Under the pieces are notes generated by a model. The model ran no database searches. It was not told the origin of the DNA and saw nothing but the letters and a program-made list of their open reading frames with translations. This document shows positions 35,614 through 45,415 of a DNA stretch of 64,000 nt, one piece after another. The stretch comes from Actinoalloteichus fjordicus (GTDB taxonomy: Bacteria; Actinomycetota; Actinomycetes; Mycobacteriales; Pseudonocardiaceae). The first letter of the stretch is position 1; each line of letters starts with the position of its first letter. The stretch lies in the NCBI RefSeq assembly GCF_001941625.1, contig NZ_CP016076.1, positions 6,060,001-6,124,000 of the forward strand, given 5' to 3'. The translations under genes were made by a program, and so were the position numbers.

Positions 35614-36393
35614 TCAAGACTCCGGACGGTCGAGGTCGCCGTGCTCGGGACGGACCCGGCCGCGATGCAGAAAGAAGGTCGAGGGCGCCGTCTCCTGTCT
35701 GACCTCCGCGAGGAGATCGCGGACCGAGCCCATCACCGTCTCGGTCACCTCGCGCAACAGTGCGGTGTCGCGCGGACGGTCCTGAAACGCGGTGAGGTCC
35801 AACGGCTCGCCGACCCGCACCCGCACCGGCTTCCGGCCGATGGGGCGGAATCTGCGCTTCGTGTAGTCGAAGATGTGCTGCGTTCCCCAGTTCACCGCCG
35901 GGATGACGGGGACGCCGCCTTCCAGCGCCAGCCTGGCCACCCCGGTCCTGGAGTGCATCGGCCACAGCTCCGGATCTCTGGTGACCGTGCCCTCCGGGTA
36001 GATGACGACGATCTTCCCCTCGTGCAGGGCGGCCAGTGCGGCGTCGAGACTGCGCTGTGCCTCGCCGCTGCCCCGGTAGACCGGAATCTGGCCGGTGCTG
36101 CGCATCAGCGTGCCGACGACGGGCACCTTCCAGAGGCTGTGCTTGGCCATGAAACGCGGCACGCGCCTGCTGCTGTGCACGAGGGCGGCGTCGTAGACGG
36201 GGTCGATCTCGGAGATGTGGTTGAAGACCAGCAGCGCCCCGCCGGTGGCGGGAATCCGCTCGCGGCCCTCGAGGCTGCGGCGGCCGGCCATCCGGCTGAA
36301 GGGGTGGAACACCGACGCGGCGAAGGAGACCCAGATGCCGCCCTTCTCCCGGCGTCGCGCCACACCGGTCCGTTCTGCGTCTGGGCTGGTCAC
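35614..36393 (-). CDS. plsC: 1-acyl-sn-glycerol-3-phosphate acyltransferase (PlsC family)
   Basis: 259 residues from GTG 36393, with GGAGG six nt upstream. Acyltransferase motifs: NHISEIDP (catalytic H-x4-D, ~58-64), GQIPVYRGSGEAQRSLD, VVIYPEGTVTRDPELWPMHS (motif III) and GVPVIPAVNWGTQHIF. Converts lysophosphatidate to phosphatidate at the membrane. Neighbour gpsA supplies the substrate backbone. The frame extends upstream into the MITE-like element at 36436, where it is not gene sequence. Confidence 0.93.
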   Translation of the reverse strand: MTSPDAERTGVARRREKGGIWVSFAASVFHPFSRMAGRRSLEGRERIPATGGALLVFNHISEIDPVYDAALVHSSRRVPRFMAKHSLWKVPVVGTLMRSTGQIPVYRGSGEAQRSLDAALAALHEGKIVVIYPEGTVTRDPELWPMHSRTGVARLALEGGVPVIPAVNWGTQHIFDYTKRRFRPIGRKPVRVRVGEPLDLTAFQDRPRDTALLREVTETVMGSVRDLLAEVRQETAPSTFFLHRGRVRPEHGDLDRPES

Positions 36394-36435
36394 CGCAGTC
36401 CTCCTGGCTGGTGTGACGGGGATCGGAATCGGCTT

Positions 36436-36598
36436 AGAGCCTGTTTTTGATCCCCACTTTCGGAGTTGCGCGGGGCCAGCGCGGCGATCTGCGGCGTTGT
36501 CGTCAGTCAACATAACTCCGTTATGTCTCCTTCCTCCGCCTTGCAGCTCATCCACGCTGATCCCCGCTCACGACTCCAGGGGGACCAAAACAGGCTCT
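36436..36598. mobile_element. MITE-like element, copy 1
   Basis: 163 bp. Left end AGAGCCTGTTTTTGATCCCC, right end the inverted GGGGGACCAAAACAGGCTCT. The interior shares long identical blocks with the copy at 58745-58905 (GCGGCGATCTGCGGCGTTGT; CGTCAGTCAACATAAC; ACGCTGATC; CGCTCACGACTCCAG). Left flank TTA, right flank TCA. No complete ORF. It lies between plsC and cofC, which are divergent, and so may affect their promoters. Confidence 0.8.
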
Positions 36599-36691
36599 CA
36601 GAGTCTTACCGAGTCCTCGTCAGGGCCCACATCGGGGTCCGCAGGCGGGTCCGGCCGCCCGCCTCGCGGCGGGATCGAGCAGGATGGGGGT

Positions 36692-37354
36692 GTGGGCACC
36701 GGAGTAGACCTGCTGGTCCCGGTCAAGATGCTTCACTCGGCGAAGTCCCGACTCCTCGGGGCGGCTGACGGCGGCGTCGGAGACCGAGCCAGGCACGCAC
36801 AGTTGGTGGTGGCGTTGCTCTTGGACACCATGTCGGCGGCGCGAGGCGCTGACGGGGTGCGCAGGGTCATCGCGGTGACCTCGGACCTGGTGGTCTCGGC
36901 TGCCGTGCTCGCCGAGGGGCACACGGTGCTCGCGGAGCCGCCGGAGGGCGGGCTGAACACCGCACTCCGACACGGCAGCGAGCAGCTGCTCGCGGCCGAT
37001 TCCTCGGTGCGAGTCGGCGCGCTACAGGCCGATCTGCCCGCGCTGCGCTCCGACGACCTGGCCGAGGCACTGGTCGAGGCGGGAGCGGGACGCGCCTTCT
37101 GCGCCGACCGGCAGGGCACCGGCACGACGATGCTGATCGCGGCGTCCGGTTCGCCGCTGCGCCCCGAGTTCGGCGTGGGCTCGGCCGCCCGGCATGCCGG
37201 GTCGGGTGCGGCGCCGCTGGCGGGCCGACGTCCGACGCTGCGCTGCGACGTCGACACCGAGGACGATCTTCGCGAGGCGGCGAGGCTGGGACTCGGCGAG
37301 CACACCAGGGCGGTGCTGGCCGCGCGCTGCCACCGGGACCGCCACGCCTGCTGA
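36692..37354 (+). CDS. cofC: Phospholactate/phosphoenolpyruvate guanylyltransferase (F420 synthesis)
   Basis: 220 residues from GTG 36692 (AGGA 7 nt upstream), starting GTGVDLLVPVKMLHSAKSRL. Transfers GMP to 2-phospholactate or, as shown for the mycobacterial homologue FbiD (Rv2983), phosphoenolpyruvate, to begin the F420 side chain. Motifs: VPVKMLHSAKSRLL (nucleotide loop), GALQADLPALRSDDL, DRQGTGTTMLIA, RPEFGVGSAARH and CDVDTEDDLREA. Same place as Rv2983 relative to ppk, mutT1 and gpsA. Confidence 0.92.
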   Translation: MGTGVDLLVPVKMLHSAKSRLLGAADGGVGDRARHAQLVVALLLDTMSAARGADGVRRVIAVTSDLVVSAAVLAEGHTVLAEPPEGGLNTALRHGSEQLLAADSSVRVGALQADLPALRSDDLAEALVEAGAGRAFCADRQGTGTTMLIAASGSPLRPEFGVGSAARHAGSGAAPLAGRRPTLRCDVDTEDDLREAARLGLGEHTRAVLAARCHRDRHAC

Positions 37355-37535
37355 CGACGACGTTCCCACCCGTTCGACTGACCCCGGTCCCATCCGACGG
37401 TCGTCGGCCTGGCACGGGCCGACGACCGCCGCAGGCAGGACATCATTCGGACGGGGCGCAATGGGCCGTTCTTCACCTCTTGTTGGTGCGTGAGGACACA
37501 CCGAACGAACCGGATCTGGGCGACAATGGGGTGTT

Positions 37536-39785
37536 GTGAGCACCCCATCGAGCGGCGAACGGCAGTCTCGTCAACGCAACCCGAGGCCTGCGCGGCGTGG
37601 CAGGCCGTCGGCGACGGCCTCGGCGAGCGTCCCGCTCCCCGAGGGGCTTCGCGGCTATCCGCAGGCGCCGCCCGCCGCCACCGCGGCGGCTCCGACGGTC
37701 GACGATCTGCCCGAGAACCGCTATCTCAATCGGGAGCTGTCCTGGCTGGACTTCAACGCCAGAGTGCTCGCGCTCGCCGAGGACTCGTCGCAGCCGCTGT
37801 TGGAGCGCACCAAGTTCCTCTCGATCTTCGCCTCCAATCTGGACGAGTTCTACATGGTCCGGGTGGCGGGACTGAAGCGTCGAGACGAGACGGGGCTGTC
37901 CGTGCGCAGCGCCGACGGGCTCTCCCCGAGGGAACAGCTCGCCAGGATCGCACTGCGCACCCAGGAACTGGCCGAACAGCACGCGAAGGCCTTCCTCGAG
38001 GACGTCCGACCCGCCTTGGAGAAGGCCGCCGTGCTCGTCCTGACCTGGGACGATCTGACGTCCGACGACCGGAGTCGACTGTCGGAGTACTTCACGGAGC
38101 AGGTCTTCCCCGTGCTCACCCCACTCGCCGTCGACCCGGCCCACCCGTTCCCCTACATCTCCGGCCTCTCGCTGAATCTCGCGGTCACCGTGCGCGACCC
38201 GCAGGGCGGCACGCCCCGCTTCGCGCGGGTGAAGGTGCCGGACAACGTGCCTCGGCTGGTGCCGGTGCCTCAGGGTCGTTCGTCGGACACGGCGACCAAG
38301 AACCGCTCGTCGGACACGGTCGCCTTCCTGCCGCTGGAAGAGCTGATCGCCGCACACCTCGACAACCTCTTCGCAGGCATGGAGGTGATCGAGCATCACG
38401 TCTTCCGGGTGACGCGCAACGCGGACCTGGAGGTCGAGGAGGACCGGGACGAGGACCTGCTCCAGGCGATGGAACGGGAGCTGGCCCGGCGCAGGTTCGG
38501 TCCCCCCGTCCGGCTCGAGGTCGCCGACACCATGAGCGAGCACATGCTCGAACTGCTGCTGCGGGAGATGGACGTCGATCCCGGCGATGTCGTGGAGCTG
38601 CCGGGCCTGCTCGACCTGTCCTGTCTGTGGCAGCTCTACGCGGTGGACCGGCCGCAGCTCAAGGCGGCGCCGTTCGTTCCTGCGACACATCCCGCCTTCG
38701 GCGAGGGCGAGACTCCCAAGAGTGTCTTCGCCACGCTGCGGGACGGCGACATCCTGGTCCACCACCCCTACGACTCGTTCTCGACGAGCGTGCAGCGGTT
38801 CGTGGAACAGGCGGCGGCGGACCCGAAGGTCCTGGCCATCAAGCAGACGTTGTACCGCACCTCGGGCGACTCGCCGATCGTGGACGCGCTGATCGACGCG
38901 GCCGAGGCGGGCAAGCAGGTCGTGGCGTTGGTCGAGGTGAAGGCGCGGTTCGACGAGCAGGCCAACATCAAGTGGGCGCGGGCGCTGGAGCGGGCAGGCG
39001 TCCACGTCGTCTACGGACTGGTCGGGCTCAAGACGCACTGCAAGACGGCACTGGTGGTCCGGCAGGAAGGCTCGACGATCCGCCGGTACTGCCACATCGG
39101 CACCGGCAACTACCACCCCAAGACAGCCAGGATCTACGAGGACATCGGCCTGTTCACCGCCGAGCCGTCCATCGGGGCCGACCTCACCGACCTCTTCAAC
39201 GTCCTGACCGGATACGCCAGGCAGAACACTTATCGCAGCATCCTGGTCGCGCCGTACGGCATCCGACGGGGAATCGTGGAGCGCATCGAGGGTGAGATCG
39301 ATCGGGCCCTGCGCGGCGAGTCGGCAGGCATCCGATTCAAGGTGAACTCGCTGGTCGACGAACAGGTCATCGACGCCTTGTACCGCGCTTCGCGCGTCGG
39401 GGTGCCGGTGGAGATTGTGGTCAGGGGCATCTGCGCGCTCAAGCCCGGCATGCCGGGAGTGTCCGAGAACATCCGCGTCCGCTCCATTCTCGGCCGCTTC
39501 CTGGAGCACTCGCGCATCTTCCACTTCGTGGGCGCCGAGGAGCACTGGATCGGCAGCGCGGACATGATGCACCGCAATCTGGACCGGCGGATCGAGGTCC
39601 AGGTTCGGGTCACCGATCCTGTGCTGGTGGCCGAGCTCGACGCGATGTTCCGTTCGGCGCTCGACCCCGCCACCCGCTGCTGGGTGCTGGGGCAGGACGG
39701 CGTGTGGTCGCCGTCCCCCCGGCTCGGCGACGAGGTCCGCGACCATCAGACGGAGCTGCTGCGCACGCACGGGGCCAAGGACTGA
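37536..39785 (+). CDS. ppk: Polyphosphate kinase 1
   Basis: 749 residues. Polymerises the gamma-phosphate of ATP into polyphosphate, reversibly, probably membrane-associated. N-terminal PPK_N ([40 protein letters not shown]), middle domain (HPAFGEG..., [20 protein letters not shown]), phospho-His region [20 protein letters not shown] (His near 520), C-terminal PLD-like fold ([36 protein letters not shown]). A Ser/Ala/Pro-rich extension of ~50 residues precedes the domain. GTG 37536. Followed 48 bp later by mutT1. Confidence 0.96.
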   Translation: MSTPSSGERQSRQRNPRPARRGRPSATASASVPLPEGLRGYPQAPPAATAAAPTVDDLPENRYLNRELSWLDFNARVLALAEDSSQPLLERTKFLSIFASNLDEFYMVRVAGLKRRDETGLSVRSADGLSPREQLARIALRTQELAEQHAKAFLEDVRPALEKAAVLVLTWDDLTSDDRSRLSEYFTEQVFPVLTPLAVDPAHPFPYISGLSLNLAVTVRDPQGGTPRFARVKVPDNVPRLVPVPQGRSSDTATKNRSSDTVAFLPLEELIAAHLDNLFAGMEVIEHHVFRVTRNADLEVEEDRDEDLLQAMERELARRRFGPPVRLEVADTMSEHMLELLLREMDVDPGDVVELPGLLDLSCLWQLYAVDRPQLKAAPFVPATHPAFGEGETPKSVFATLRDGDILVHHPYDSFSTSVQRFVEQAAADPKVLAIKQTLYRTSGDSPIVDALIDAAEAGKQVVALVEVKARFDEQANIKWARALERAGVHVVYGLVGLKTHCKTALVVRQEGSTIRRYCHIGTGNYHPKTARIYEDIGLFTAEPSIGADLTDLFNVLTGYARQNTYRSILVAPYGIRRGIVERIEGEIDRALRGESAGIRFKVNSLVDEQVIDALYRASRVGVPVEIVVRGICALKPGMPGVSENIRVRSILGRFLEHSRIFHFVGAEEHWIGSADMMHRNLDRRIEVQVRVTDPVLVAELDAMFRSALDPATRCWVLGQDGVWSPSPRLGDEVRDHQTELLRTHGAKD

Positions 39786-39833
39786 AAGCGGTCTCGACGG
39801 GCATTCGCCGACTCGGATCGGGGTGGGGGCACG

Positions 39834-40793
39834 ATGGCTGCTGCGACAGACGAGGACGTCAGGACCACGAAGCACGTCAGAGCCGCAGGCGTGGTCCTGT
39901 GGCGCGCAGGCGGCGGGCCTGCGGCGGAGCGCGAGGTGGCGCTGGTGCACCGACCCCGATACGACGACTGGTCGCTGCCCAAGGGCAAGGCGGAGCCGGG
40001 CGAGACCCGGCACGCCACGGCCGTCCGCGAGACCACCGAGGAGACGGGAATCCGACCAGTGCTGGACCGGCTGCTCGGCGAGGTGAGCTACACGCTGCCC
40101 GCCACCGCCGTGGACGGCCCGCTGCGCAAGACGGTGACCTACTACGCGGCCAGGCAGGTGACCGACACGGTCGACCGGGCGACCGACGACGAGGTCGACC
40201 AGGTCTGCTGGTTCCCGCCTGCCGAGGCCGCCGACCGACTCACCTACCCCCACGACCGCGTCATCCTGCGTCGTTTCGGCGAGCTGAACGGCGACTCCCG
40301 AACGATCCTGCTCGTCCGGCACGCGAAGGCGGGCAGCCGCACCAAGTGGTCCCAGCCGGACGAGCTGCGGCCGCTGAGCCGGTCGGGGAGACGCCAGGCC
40401 GCCGCGCTGGACGGGTTGCTGCCGCTGTTCGGCCCGGACCGGGTGTACTCGGCGCCGAGGACTCGATGCAGGCAGACGGTGTCGCAGACTGCCGCGGCGC
40501 TGGGCCTGGCCGTCCACGACGAGCCGGTGCTGAGTGAGGAGGCCTACGCGGACGACCCTCGGCGGACGCAGCGGCGAATCGCGGAGATGCTCGACGACTC
40601 CACGACGACCCTGGTGTGCAGTCAGGGTGCCGTGATCCCCGGCCTGGTCCGGTGGTTCGCCGACCAGGCGGGCGAGCAGGCGGCGACCGAGGACCCGCCG
40701 AGCAAGAAGGGCAGTCTGTGGGTGCTGTCCTTCCATCCGACCCGCCCGGTCCTGCTCGGCAGCGAGTATCTGGCGAGCGCGGAGGACTGGTGA
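39834..40793 (+). CDS. mutT1: NUDIX hydrolase/histidine phosphatase fusion (MutT1 type)
   Basis: 319 residues with two domains. Nudix at ~15-140 with the complete box GKAEPGETRHATAVRETTEE-TGI. RHG phosphatase at ~155-319 with ILLVRHAKAG (catalytic His) and TLVCSQGAVIPGLV. This architecture is that of mycobacterial MutT1, which clears 8-oxo-(d)GTP and cleaves diadenosine polyphosphates. ATG 39834. Next to ppk in both organisms. Confidence 0.94.
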   Translation: MAAATDEDVRTTKHVRAAGVVLWRAGGGPAAEREVALVHRPRYDDWSLPKGKAEPGETRHATAVRETTEETGIRPVLDRLLGEVSYTLPATAVDGPLRKTVTYYAARQVTDTVDRATDDEVDQVCWFPPAEAADRLTYPHDRVILRRFGELNGDSRTILLVRHAKAGSRTKWSQPDELRPLSRSGRRQAAALDGLLPLFGPDRVYSAPRTRCRQTVSQTAAALGLAVHDEPVLSEEAYADDPRRTQRRIAEMLDDSTTTLVCSQGAVIPGLVRWFADQAGEQAATEDPPSKKGSLWVLSFHPTRPVLLGSEYLASAEDW

Positions 40794-41209
40794 CTGCCGG
40801 ACTCGACGCGGCGGCGGCGGGACCGCAGGCGAAGGCGGTCCAGAAGGCTCCGAAGACCGGTTAGGAGCGCCGAGCCGCGAGGCCTGCGGGGCGTCGCTCG
40901 CGACACGGGATGGGTGGCCTGCTCGGGGGAGACGAATCGGACCCGCCGATCGACGCGGTATCCGTCCTGACGGACCCGGCACCCGCGCCTCTGCCGCACG
41001 AGCAGGGCATCGGCCGACTCGGGTCAGGCCGTCCCCGATCGGAACGGATGCCTCGCCGGGGAGAGAGGGCGGCGACGGCCTGCGGCGAACTCCTCACCGA
41101 TGGACCGCGCCGGGGAAGACCCACCGCTGTGCGGGCCTACCTGACCGCACTGCGACGGGTCGGGGCGGAGGCAGGGGCGGTGGGCCGCGCACGACCCACC
41201 GCTCGCCCG
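40794..41209. other. Convergent intergenic region mutT1/hupB
   Basis: 416 bp, no supported gene. A stem-loop GGACCGC/GCGGTCC at 40820-40841 may end mutT1 transcription. A 24-codon frame overlapping the mutT1 stop (40790-40864) is probably chance. Confidence 0.45.
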
Positions 41210-42088
41210 CTACTTCTTCCGAGTGCTGCTCGTCGACCGGCTCGACGGCTTGGCCGCCGACCGGCTCGTGCCTGCGCGAGTGGCGCTCCGGCCCGTGGAG
41301 GCCTTCGCGGTCGACGCGCTCCTGGTGGTGCGTCCGGTGCCGGCAGACCGCGTGCTCGTCGATGAGGAACTCGACGGCTTGGCCGTGGTCTTGCGCGCGG
41401 TGCTCCGGGTGGTGCTCGACGGACGAGCCGTGGTGGCGGTCTTGGTCCGACTGGACGAGGAGCGCGCGGGCGTGCTCTTCGCGGTGGAGGACCGACTTGT
41501 ACCGGCCTTGGTGGTGCTTCGTGCCGTCGACCGGCCCGTGGTCGACCGGGTGGACGTGCTTCGGCTGGTCGAGGAGGCTGCCGAGGATCGGCTGCCGCTC
41601 GCCGAGGGCCGGGTCCGGCTGGTCCCGGTCGTGCTGCGTCCGCTGGTCGACCGGGTACCGGCGGCACGAGTCCCGCCCGAGCTCGCCCGGCTGGTCGTCG
41701 ACTTCGAGGTGGACTTCGAGGCCGATCCCGCCCTCGACGACGGCTTGGACTCCGTGGCGGACCGGGAGGCCGTGCTGCTCGCCGATCGCTGGGTGGGCAG
41801 TCGGGGCAGCTTACGGCTGCCGTCGATGACCTCTTTGAAGTTCGTTCCGGGCCGGAAGGCCGGCACCGTCGTCTTCTTGACCTTCACGGCCTCCCCGGTT
41901 CGGGGATTTCGTGCGGTACGGGCGGCTCTGGCTCTCTTCTCGAAGACTCCGAATCCCGAGATGTTCACCTTGTCGCCCTTGTTGACGCTTCGGACGATGA
42001 CGTCGACGAGTTCGTCGACCGCAGCACCTGCGGTCTTCTTGTCGCCGAGACGCTGCGAAAGCGCGTCGACGAGTTCGGCCTTGTTCAC
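41210..42088 (-). CDS. hupB: HU-family nucleoid protein with long Ser/Thr/Arg-rich tail (HupB/HupS type)
   Basis: 292 residues from GTG 42088 (GGGAGGGA upstream). Residues 1-90 are the HU fold: [63 protein letters not shown]. Residues ~92-292 are a basic low-complexity tail of Ser, Thr, Arg, Ala and some Lys ([26 protein letters not shown]-like runs). Actinobacterial HupB tails are normally Lys/Ala/Pro-rich (PAKK repeats); this one is about twice the usual length and uses Arg and Ser/Thr. Compacts DNA. Same location as mycobacterial hupB. Confidence 0.93.
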   Translation of the reverse strand: MNKAELVDALSQRLGDKKTAGAAVDELVDVIVRSVNKGDKVNISGFGVFEKRARAARTARNPRTGEAVKVKKTTVPAFRPGTNFKEVIDGSRKLPRLPTQRSASSTASRSATESKPSSRAGSASKSTSKSTTSRASSGGTRAAGTRSTSGRSTTGTSRTRPSASGSRSSAASSTSRSTSTRSTTGRSTARSTTKAGTSRSSTAKSTPARSSSSRTKTATTARPSSTTRSTARKTTAKPSSSSSTSTRSAGTGRTTRSASTAKASTGRSATRAGTSRSAAKPSSRSTSSTRKK

Positions 42089-42299
42089 TTTCGGTCCCTC
42101 CCGAGACGAACAGTGCGCTCGCAGCCCTGGTAGCGCGAGGGGAGCCTGCTCATTCCGGCCGGCTCTGGCGTCACCGTAAGCCCGGTTTCCGACCTTCGCC
42201 ACGCGTCCGACGAGCGGCTTTCCATGTCCTGGGTCAAGAAAGGACCGAGAAGGATGCCCAGGACCCCATTCCAGGGTCGGGACGAGACCGATCGCCGAA

Positions 42300-42334
42300 C
42301 GCCGGATTCCCTGTGCTCATAAGGGAATCCGGCG
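42300..42334 (-). terminator. Terminator of the leuCD operon
   Basis: CGCCGGATTCCCT (42300-42312) and AGGGAATCCGGCG (42322-42334): perfect 13-bp stem with a 9-nt loop, directly after the leuD stop at 42343. Confidence 0.8.
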
Positions 42335-42342
42335 ATTCGAGA

Positions 42343-42945
42343 TCAACCGAGTCGGGCGGGGAGGGTCGTGGGCAGCCGCGATGGACGATCCCGCTCGAAA
42401 GTGTCGATGTCATCGGCATGACGCAACGTGAGTGCGATGTCGTCCAGGCCCTCCAGGAGGCGCCACCGCGTGTAGTCGTCCACGTGGAAGCGGACCGTCA
42501 GGTCCTTGGCGACGATCGTCTTCTCTCGGAGGTCGACCGTCAACTCGGTACCCGGCTCGGTCTCCAGCAGCTTCCAGAGCTGCTCGACGTCGGACTGTTC
42601 GCACTGCGCGGCCAGCAGGCCCTGTTTGCCTGCGTTGCCCCGGAAGATGTCGGCGAAGCGAGAGGAGACGACGACGCGGAAGCCGTAGTCGCCCAACGCC
42701 CAGACGGCGTGCTCCCTGGACGAGCCGGTGCCGAAGTCCGGGCCCGCCACGAGCACGCTGCCCGCTCGGAACGGCTCCTGGTTCAGCACGAAGTGCTCGT
42801 CGGACCGCCAGGCCGCGAAGAGTCCGTCGCCGAACCCGGTCCGGCTGACGCGCTTCAGGTAGACGGCCGGGATGATCTGGTCGGTGTCGACGTTCGAACG
42901 CCGCAGCGGGACGCCGACACCGGTGTGCGTGGTGAACGCCTGCAT
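42343..42945 (-). CDS. leuD: 3-isopropylmalate dehydratase small subunit
   Basis: 200 residues. Small (swivel) subunit that, with LeuC, isomerises 2- to 3-isopropylmalate in leucine synthesis. Motifs: [40 protein letters not shown] (substrate-binding GSSRE) and [23 protein letters not shown] 42945, 138 bp after leuC on the same strand; likely one operon ending at the 42300 hairpin. Confidence 0.97.
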   Translation of the reverse strand: MQAFTTHTGVGVPLRRSNVDTDQIIPAVYLKRVSRTGFGDGLFAAWRSDEHFVLNQEPFRAGSVLVAGPDFGTGSSREHAVWALGDYGFRVVVSSRFADIFRGNAGKQGLLAAQCEQSDVEQLWKLLETEPGTELTVDLREKTIVAKDLTVRFHVDDYTRWRLLEGLDDIALTLRHADDIDTFERDRPSRLPTTLPARLG

Positions 42946-43083
42946 GTCGTGGAGATCCTGTTCCTCATCGTGCGTGGTGGTCGGCGTGGCCGTCGGGTGT
43001 GCGCGGGCGTCGCACGGGGCGACGGCCGTCTGCGCGAGTCCGGCCCGTGCTGACCCGGCCCGCGTCGCAGTCCTGGCGACGCG

Positions 43084-44487
43084 TCAGTTCAGGTCCTCGG
43101 GAGAGGACAACGTGCCGCGTACCGCCGTCGCGGCGGCGACCAGCGGGGAGACCAGGTGCGTCCGGCCGCCACGCCCCTGCCTGCCCTCGAAGTTCCGGTT
43201 GGACGTCGACGCGCTGCGCTCCCCGGGTTTGAGCTGGTCGGGGTTCATGCCAAGACACATCGAGCAGCCCGCGGAGCGCCATTCCGCGCCCGCCGTGGCG
43301 AAGACCTCGTGGAGCCCCTCCGACTCAGCCTGGCTGCGGACCTTCATCGAGCCGGGCACCACGAGCATCCGTACGCCGCCCGCGACCGTGCGGCCCCGGA
43401 TGACCTCGGCGGCGGCCCGCAGGTCCTCGATCCTGCCGTTGGTGCAGGAGCCGAGGAACACGGTGTCCACCGGGATCTCCCGCAGCGGGGTGCCCGGTTC
43501 CAGCCCCATGTAGGCCAGGGCCTTCTCGGCGGCGAACCGTTCGTTCTCGTCGGCGATGGCCTCCGGATCGGGAACCGAGGCGGACAACGGCAGCCCCTGG
43601 CCGGGATTGGTGCCCCAGGTGACGAACGGAGCGAGGCTCTCGGCGTCGATGACGACCTCGGCGTCGAACTCGGCGTCGTCATCGGTGCGCAGCGTCCGCC
43701 AGTACTCGAGGGCCTCGTCCCACTCGGCGCCCTGCGGCGCGTGAGGCCTGCCCTTGAGATACGCGAAGGTCGTCTCGTCCGGCGCGATGAGACCCGCCCG
43801 CGCGCCCGCCTCGATGGACATGTTGCAGACGGTCATCCTGGCTTCCATCGACAACGCCTCGATCGCGCTGCCCCGGTACTCCAGGACATAGCCCTGTCCG
43901 CCGCCGGTGCCGATCCTGGCGATCACGGCGAGGATGACGTCCTTGCTGGTGACGCCGGGACGCAGCGTCCCGTTGATGGTGACGGCCATCGTCTTGAACG
44001 GCCGCAGCGGCAGCGTCTGGGTGGCGAGGACGTGCTCGACCTCCGAGGTGCCGATGCCGAGCGCGATGGAGCCGAAGGCGCCGTGCGTCGAGGTGTGGCT
44101 GTCGCCGCACACGACCGTCATGCCGGGCTGGGTGAGGCCGAGCTGCGGGCCCACCACGTGGACGATGCCCTGTTCGTCGTCGCCCATCGAGTGCAGCCGG
44201 ACGCCGAACTCCTCGCAGTTGCGGCGCAGGGTGTCGACCTGGGTCCGCGAGACGAGGTCGGCGATCGGCAGGTCGATGTCCGTGGTCGGAACGTTGTGAT
44301 CCTCGGTGGCGATCGTCAGGTCCGGCCTGCGGACCGGCCGGTTCGCGAGCCGGAGCCCGTCGAAGGCCTGCGGGCTGGTCACCTCGTGCACGAGGTGCAG
44401 GTCGATGTAGAGCAGGTCCGGCTCGTCACCACTGCCCTGCCGCACGACGTGCGCGTCCCACACCTTCTCCGCGAGTGTGCGAGCCAT
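43084..44487 (-). CDS. leuC: 3-isopropylmalate dehydratase large subunit
   Basis: 467 residues from ATG 44487 with GGGGAGGAG upstream. Aconitase-type [4Fe-4S] enzyme of leucine synthesis. [20 protein letters not shown] supplies the first cluster Cys, [17 protein letters not shown] the second and [13 protein letters not shown] the remaining one; [20 protein letters not shown] follows. Divergent from an IclR regulator across 70 bp holding an ATCTGG-N5-CCAGAT palindrome, so repression or activation by that regulator is expected. Confidence 0.97.
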   Translation of the reverse strand: MARTLAEKVWDAHVVRQGSGDEPDLLYIDLHLVHEVTSPQAFDGLRLANRPVRRPDLTIATEDHNVPTTDIDLPIADLVSRTQVDTLRRNCEEFGVRLHSMGDDEQGIVHVVGPQLGLTQPGMTVVCGDSHTSTHGAFGSIALGIGTSEVEHVLATQTLPLRPFKTMAVTINGTLRPGVTSKDVILAVIARIGTGGGQGYVLEYRGSAIEALSMEARMTVCNMSIEAGARAGLIAPDETTFAYLKGRPHAPQGAEWDEALEYWRTLRTDDDAEFDAEVVIDAESLAPFVTWGTNPGQGLPLSASVPDPEAIADENERFAAEKALAYMGLEPGTPLREIPVDTVFLGSCTNGRIEDLRAAAEVIRGRTVAGGVRMLVVPGSMKVRSQAESEGLHEVFATAGAEWRSAGCSMCLGMNPDQLKPGERSASTSNRNFEGRQGRGGRTHLVSPLVAAATAVRGTLSSPEDLN

Positions 44488-44518
44488 CGCTCCTCCCCAT
44501 CGAGGTCTCTGTCCCACC

Positions 44519-44551
44519 ATCTGGACATCCCAGATCGCGAGAAGTTAGTAT
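44519..44551. promoter_or_regulatory. IclR operator and promoter between leuC and the regulator
   Basis: ATCTGG-ACATC-CCAGAT (44519-44535) is a perfect 6-bp palindrome. TAGTAT at 44546-44551 is a -10 element exactly 6 nt before the GTG of the regulator, giving a leaderless transcript. The palindrome would overlap the -35 position of this promoter. Confidence 0.7.
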
Positions 44552-44557
44552 CGGTTC

Positions 44558-45259
44558 GTGGGACAGCATAGCGGCATCGGCGTACTGGACAAGGCAGTGG
44601 CCGTCCTCAGCGCGGTAGCGGACGACCCCTGCGGGCTCGCAGAACTCTGCGCTCGAACGGGACTGCCCAGGGCGACCGCCCACCGGCTGGCGGTCGGCCT
44701 CGAAGTGCATCGACTGCTGCGCAGGGGCGCCGACGGGCGCTGGCGGCCCGGGGCGGCGCTGAGCGAACTGGCGGGGACCGCGAGCGACCCGCTGTTGGAG
44801 GCCTCGTCCTCCGTGCTGCCCAGACTTCGGGACATCACCGGCGAGAGCGTCCAGCTCTACCGACGCGACGGGATGCAGCGAGTCTGCATCGCGACCGCCG
44901 AGCCGCCGAGCGGGCTGCGCGACACCGTGCCCATCGGCAGCAGGCTGTCGATGACGGCGGGCTCCGGAGCGAAGGTCCTGGCGGCCTGGGCCGATCCCGG
45001 CACCCAGCGGGCGGTCCTGACCGACGCCGTCTACGGCGAGCGCACCCTCGTGGAGGTCCGGCGCAGAGGCTGGGCGCAGAGCGTCGCCGAACGCGAGCCG
45101 GGGGTGGCCAGCGTCTCCGCTCCGGTGCGCGACAGCGCGAGCGCGGTGATCGCGGCGATCTCGGTATCCGGACCGGTGGACCGGATCGGGCGGAAGCCGG
45201 GCGCCCGGTGGGCCTCCGATCTGCTCGCGGCCGCCGAGGCGTTGCAGTCTCGGCTCTGA
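44558..45259 (+). CDS. IclR-family regulator of leuCD (NdgR/LeuR-like)
   Basis: 233 residues. HTH at ~5-60 (GVLDKAVAVLSAVADDPCGL, ARTGLPRATAHRLAVGLEVH), then an IclR effector domain (ESVQLYRRDGMQRVCIATAE, LRDTVPIGSRLSMTAGSGAK, GERTLVEVRRRGWAQSVAER, ASVSAPVRDSASAVIAAISV). The gene divergent from leuCD in streptomycetes (ndgR) and mycobacteria (Rv2989) is of this type and controls amino-acid genes. Probably translated from a leaderless mRNA (GTG at +1). The stop abuts MITE-like copy 3. Confidence 0.92.
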   Translation: MGQHSGIGVLDKAVAVLSAVADDPCGLAELCARTGLPRATAHRLAVGLEVHRLLRRGADGRWRPGAALSELAGTASDPLLEASSSVLPRLRDITGESVQLYRRDGMQRVCIATAEPPSGLRDTVPIGSRLSMTAGSGAKVLAAWADPGTQRAVLTDAVYGERTLVEVRRRGWAQSVAEREPGVASVSAPVRDSASAVIAAISVSGPVDRIGRKPGARWASDLLAAAEALQSRL

Positions 45260-45415
45260 ACCTGTCTGTGATCCCTGCTGTCCTGGTTCGCGGGCAGGCG
45301 TGGCGATCCGCGGCGTCGTCGTCGGTCACCCTGACTCCGTCCTGGCTCCCTCCGGTCGCCTGGGAGCTCATCCACGCTGATCCCCGCTCTACGACGGAGA
45401 GACCAGAGACAGACT
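45259..45415. mobile_element. MITE-like element, copy 3 (diverged)
   Basis: About 157 bp. Left end AACCTGTCTGTGATCCC, right end GACCAGAGACAGACT. The interior retains GGCGTCGTCGTCGGTCACC and GAGCTCATCCACGCTGATCC from the other copies. The left end overlaps the stop codon of the IclR gene. Terminal repeats are imperfect, so this is the oldest copy. Confidence 0.6.

Noticed and set aside
40790-40864. 24-codon frame (VTAGLDAAAAGPQAKAVQ...) overlapping the mutT1 stop
   Set aside because: Alanine-rich, no family, no ribosome site; GTGA overlap is likely chance.
37473-40982. 1169-codon reverse frame across ppk and mutT1
   Set aside because: Shadow of ppk and mutT1; His/Arg/Asp-rich with no recognisable domain.
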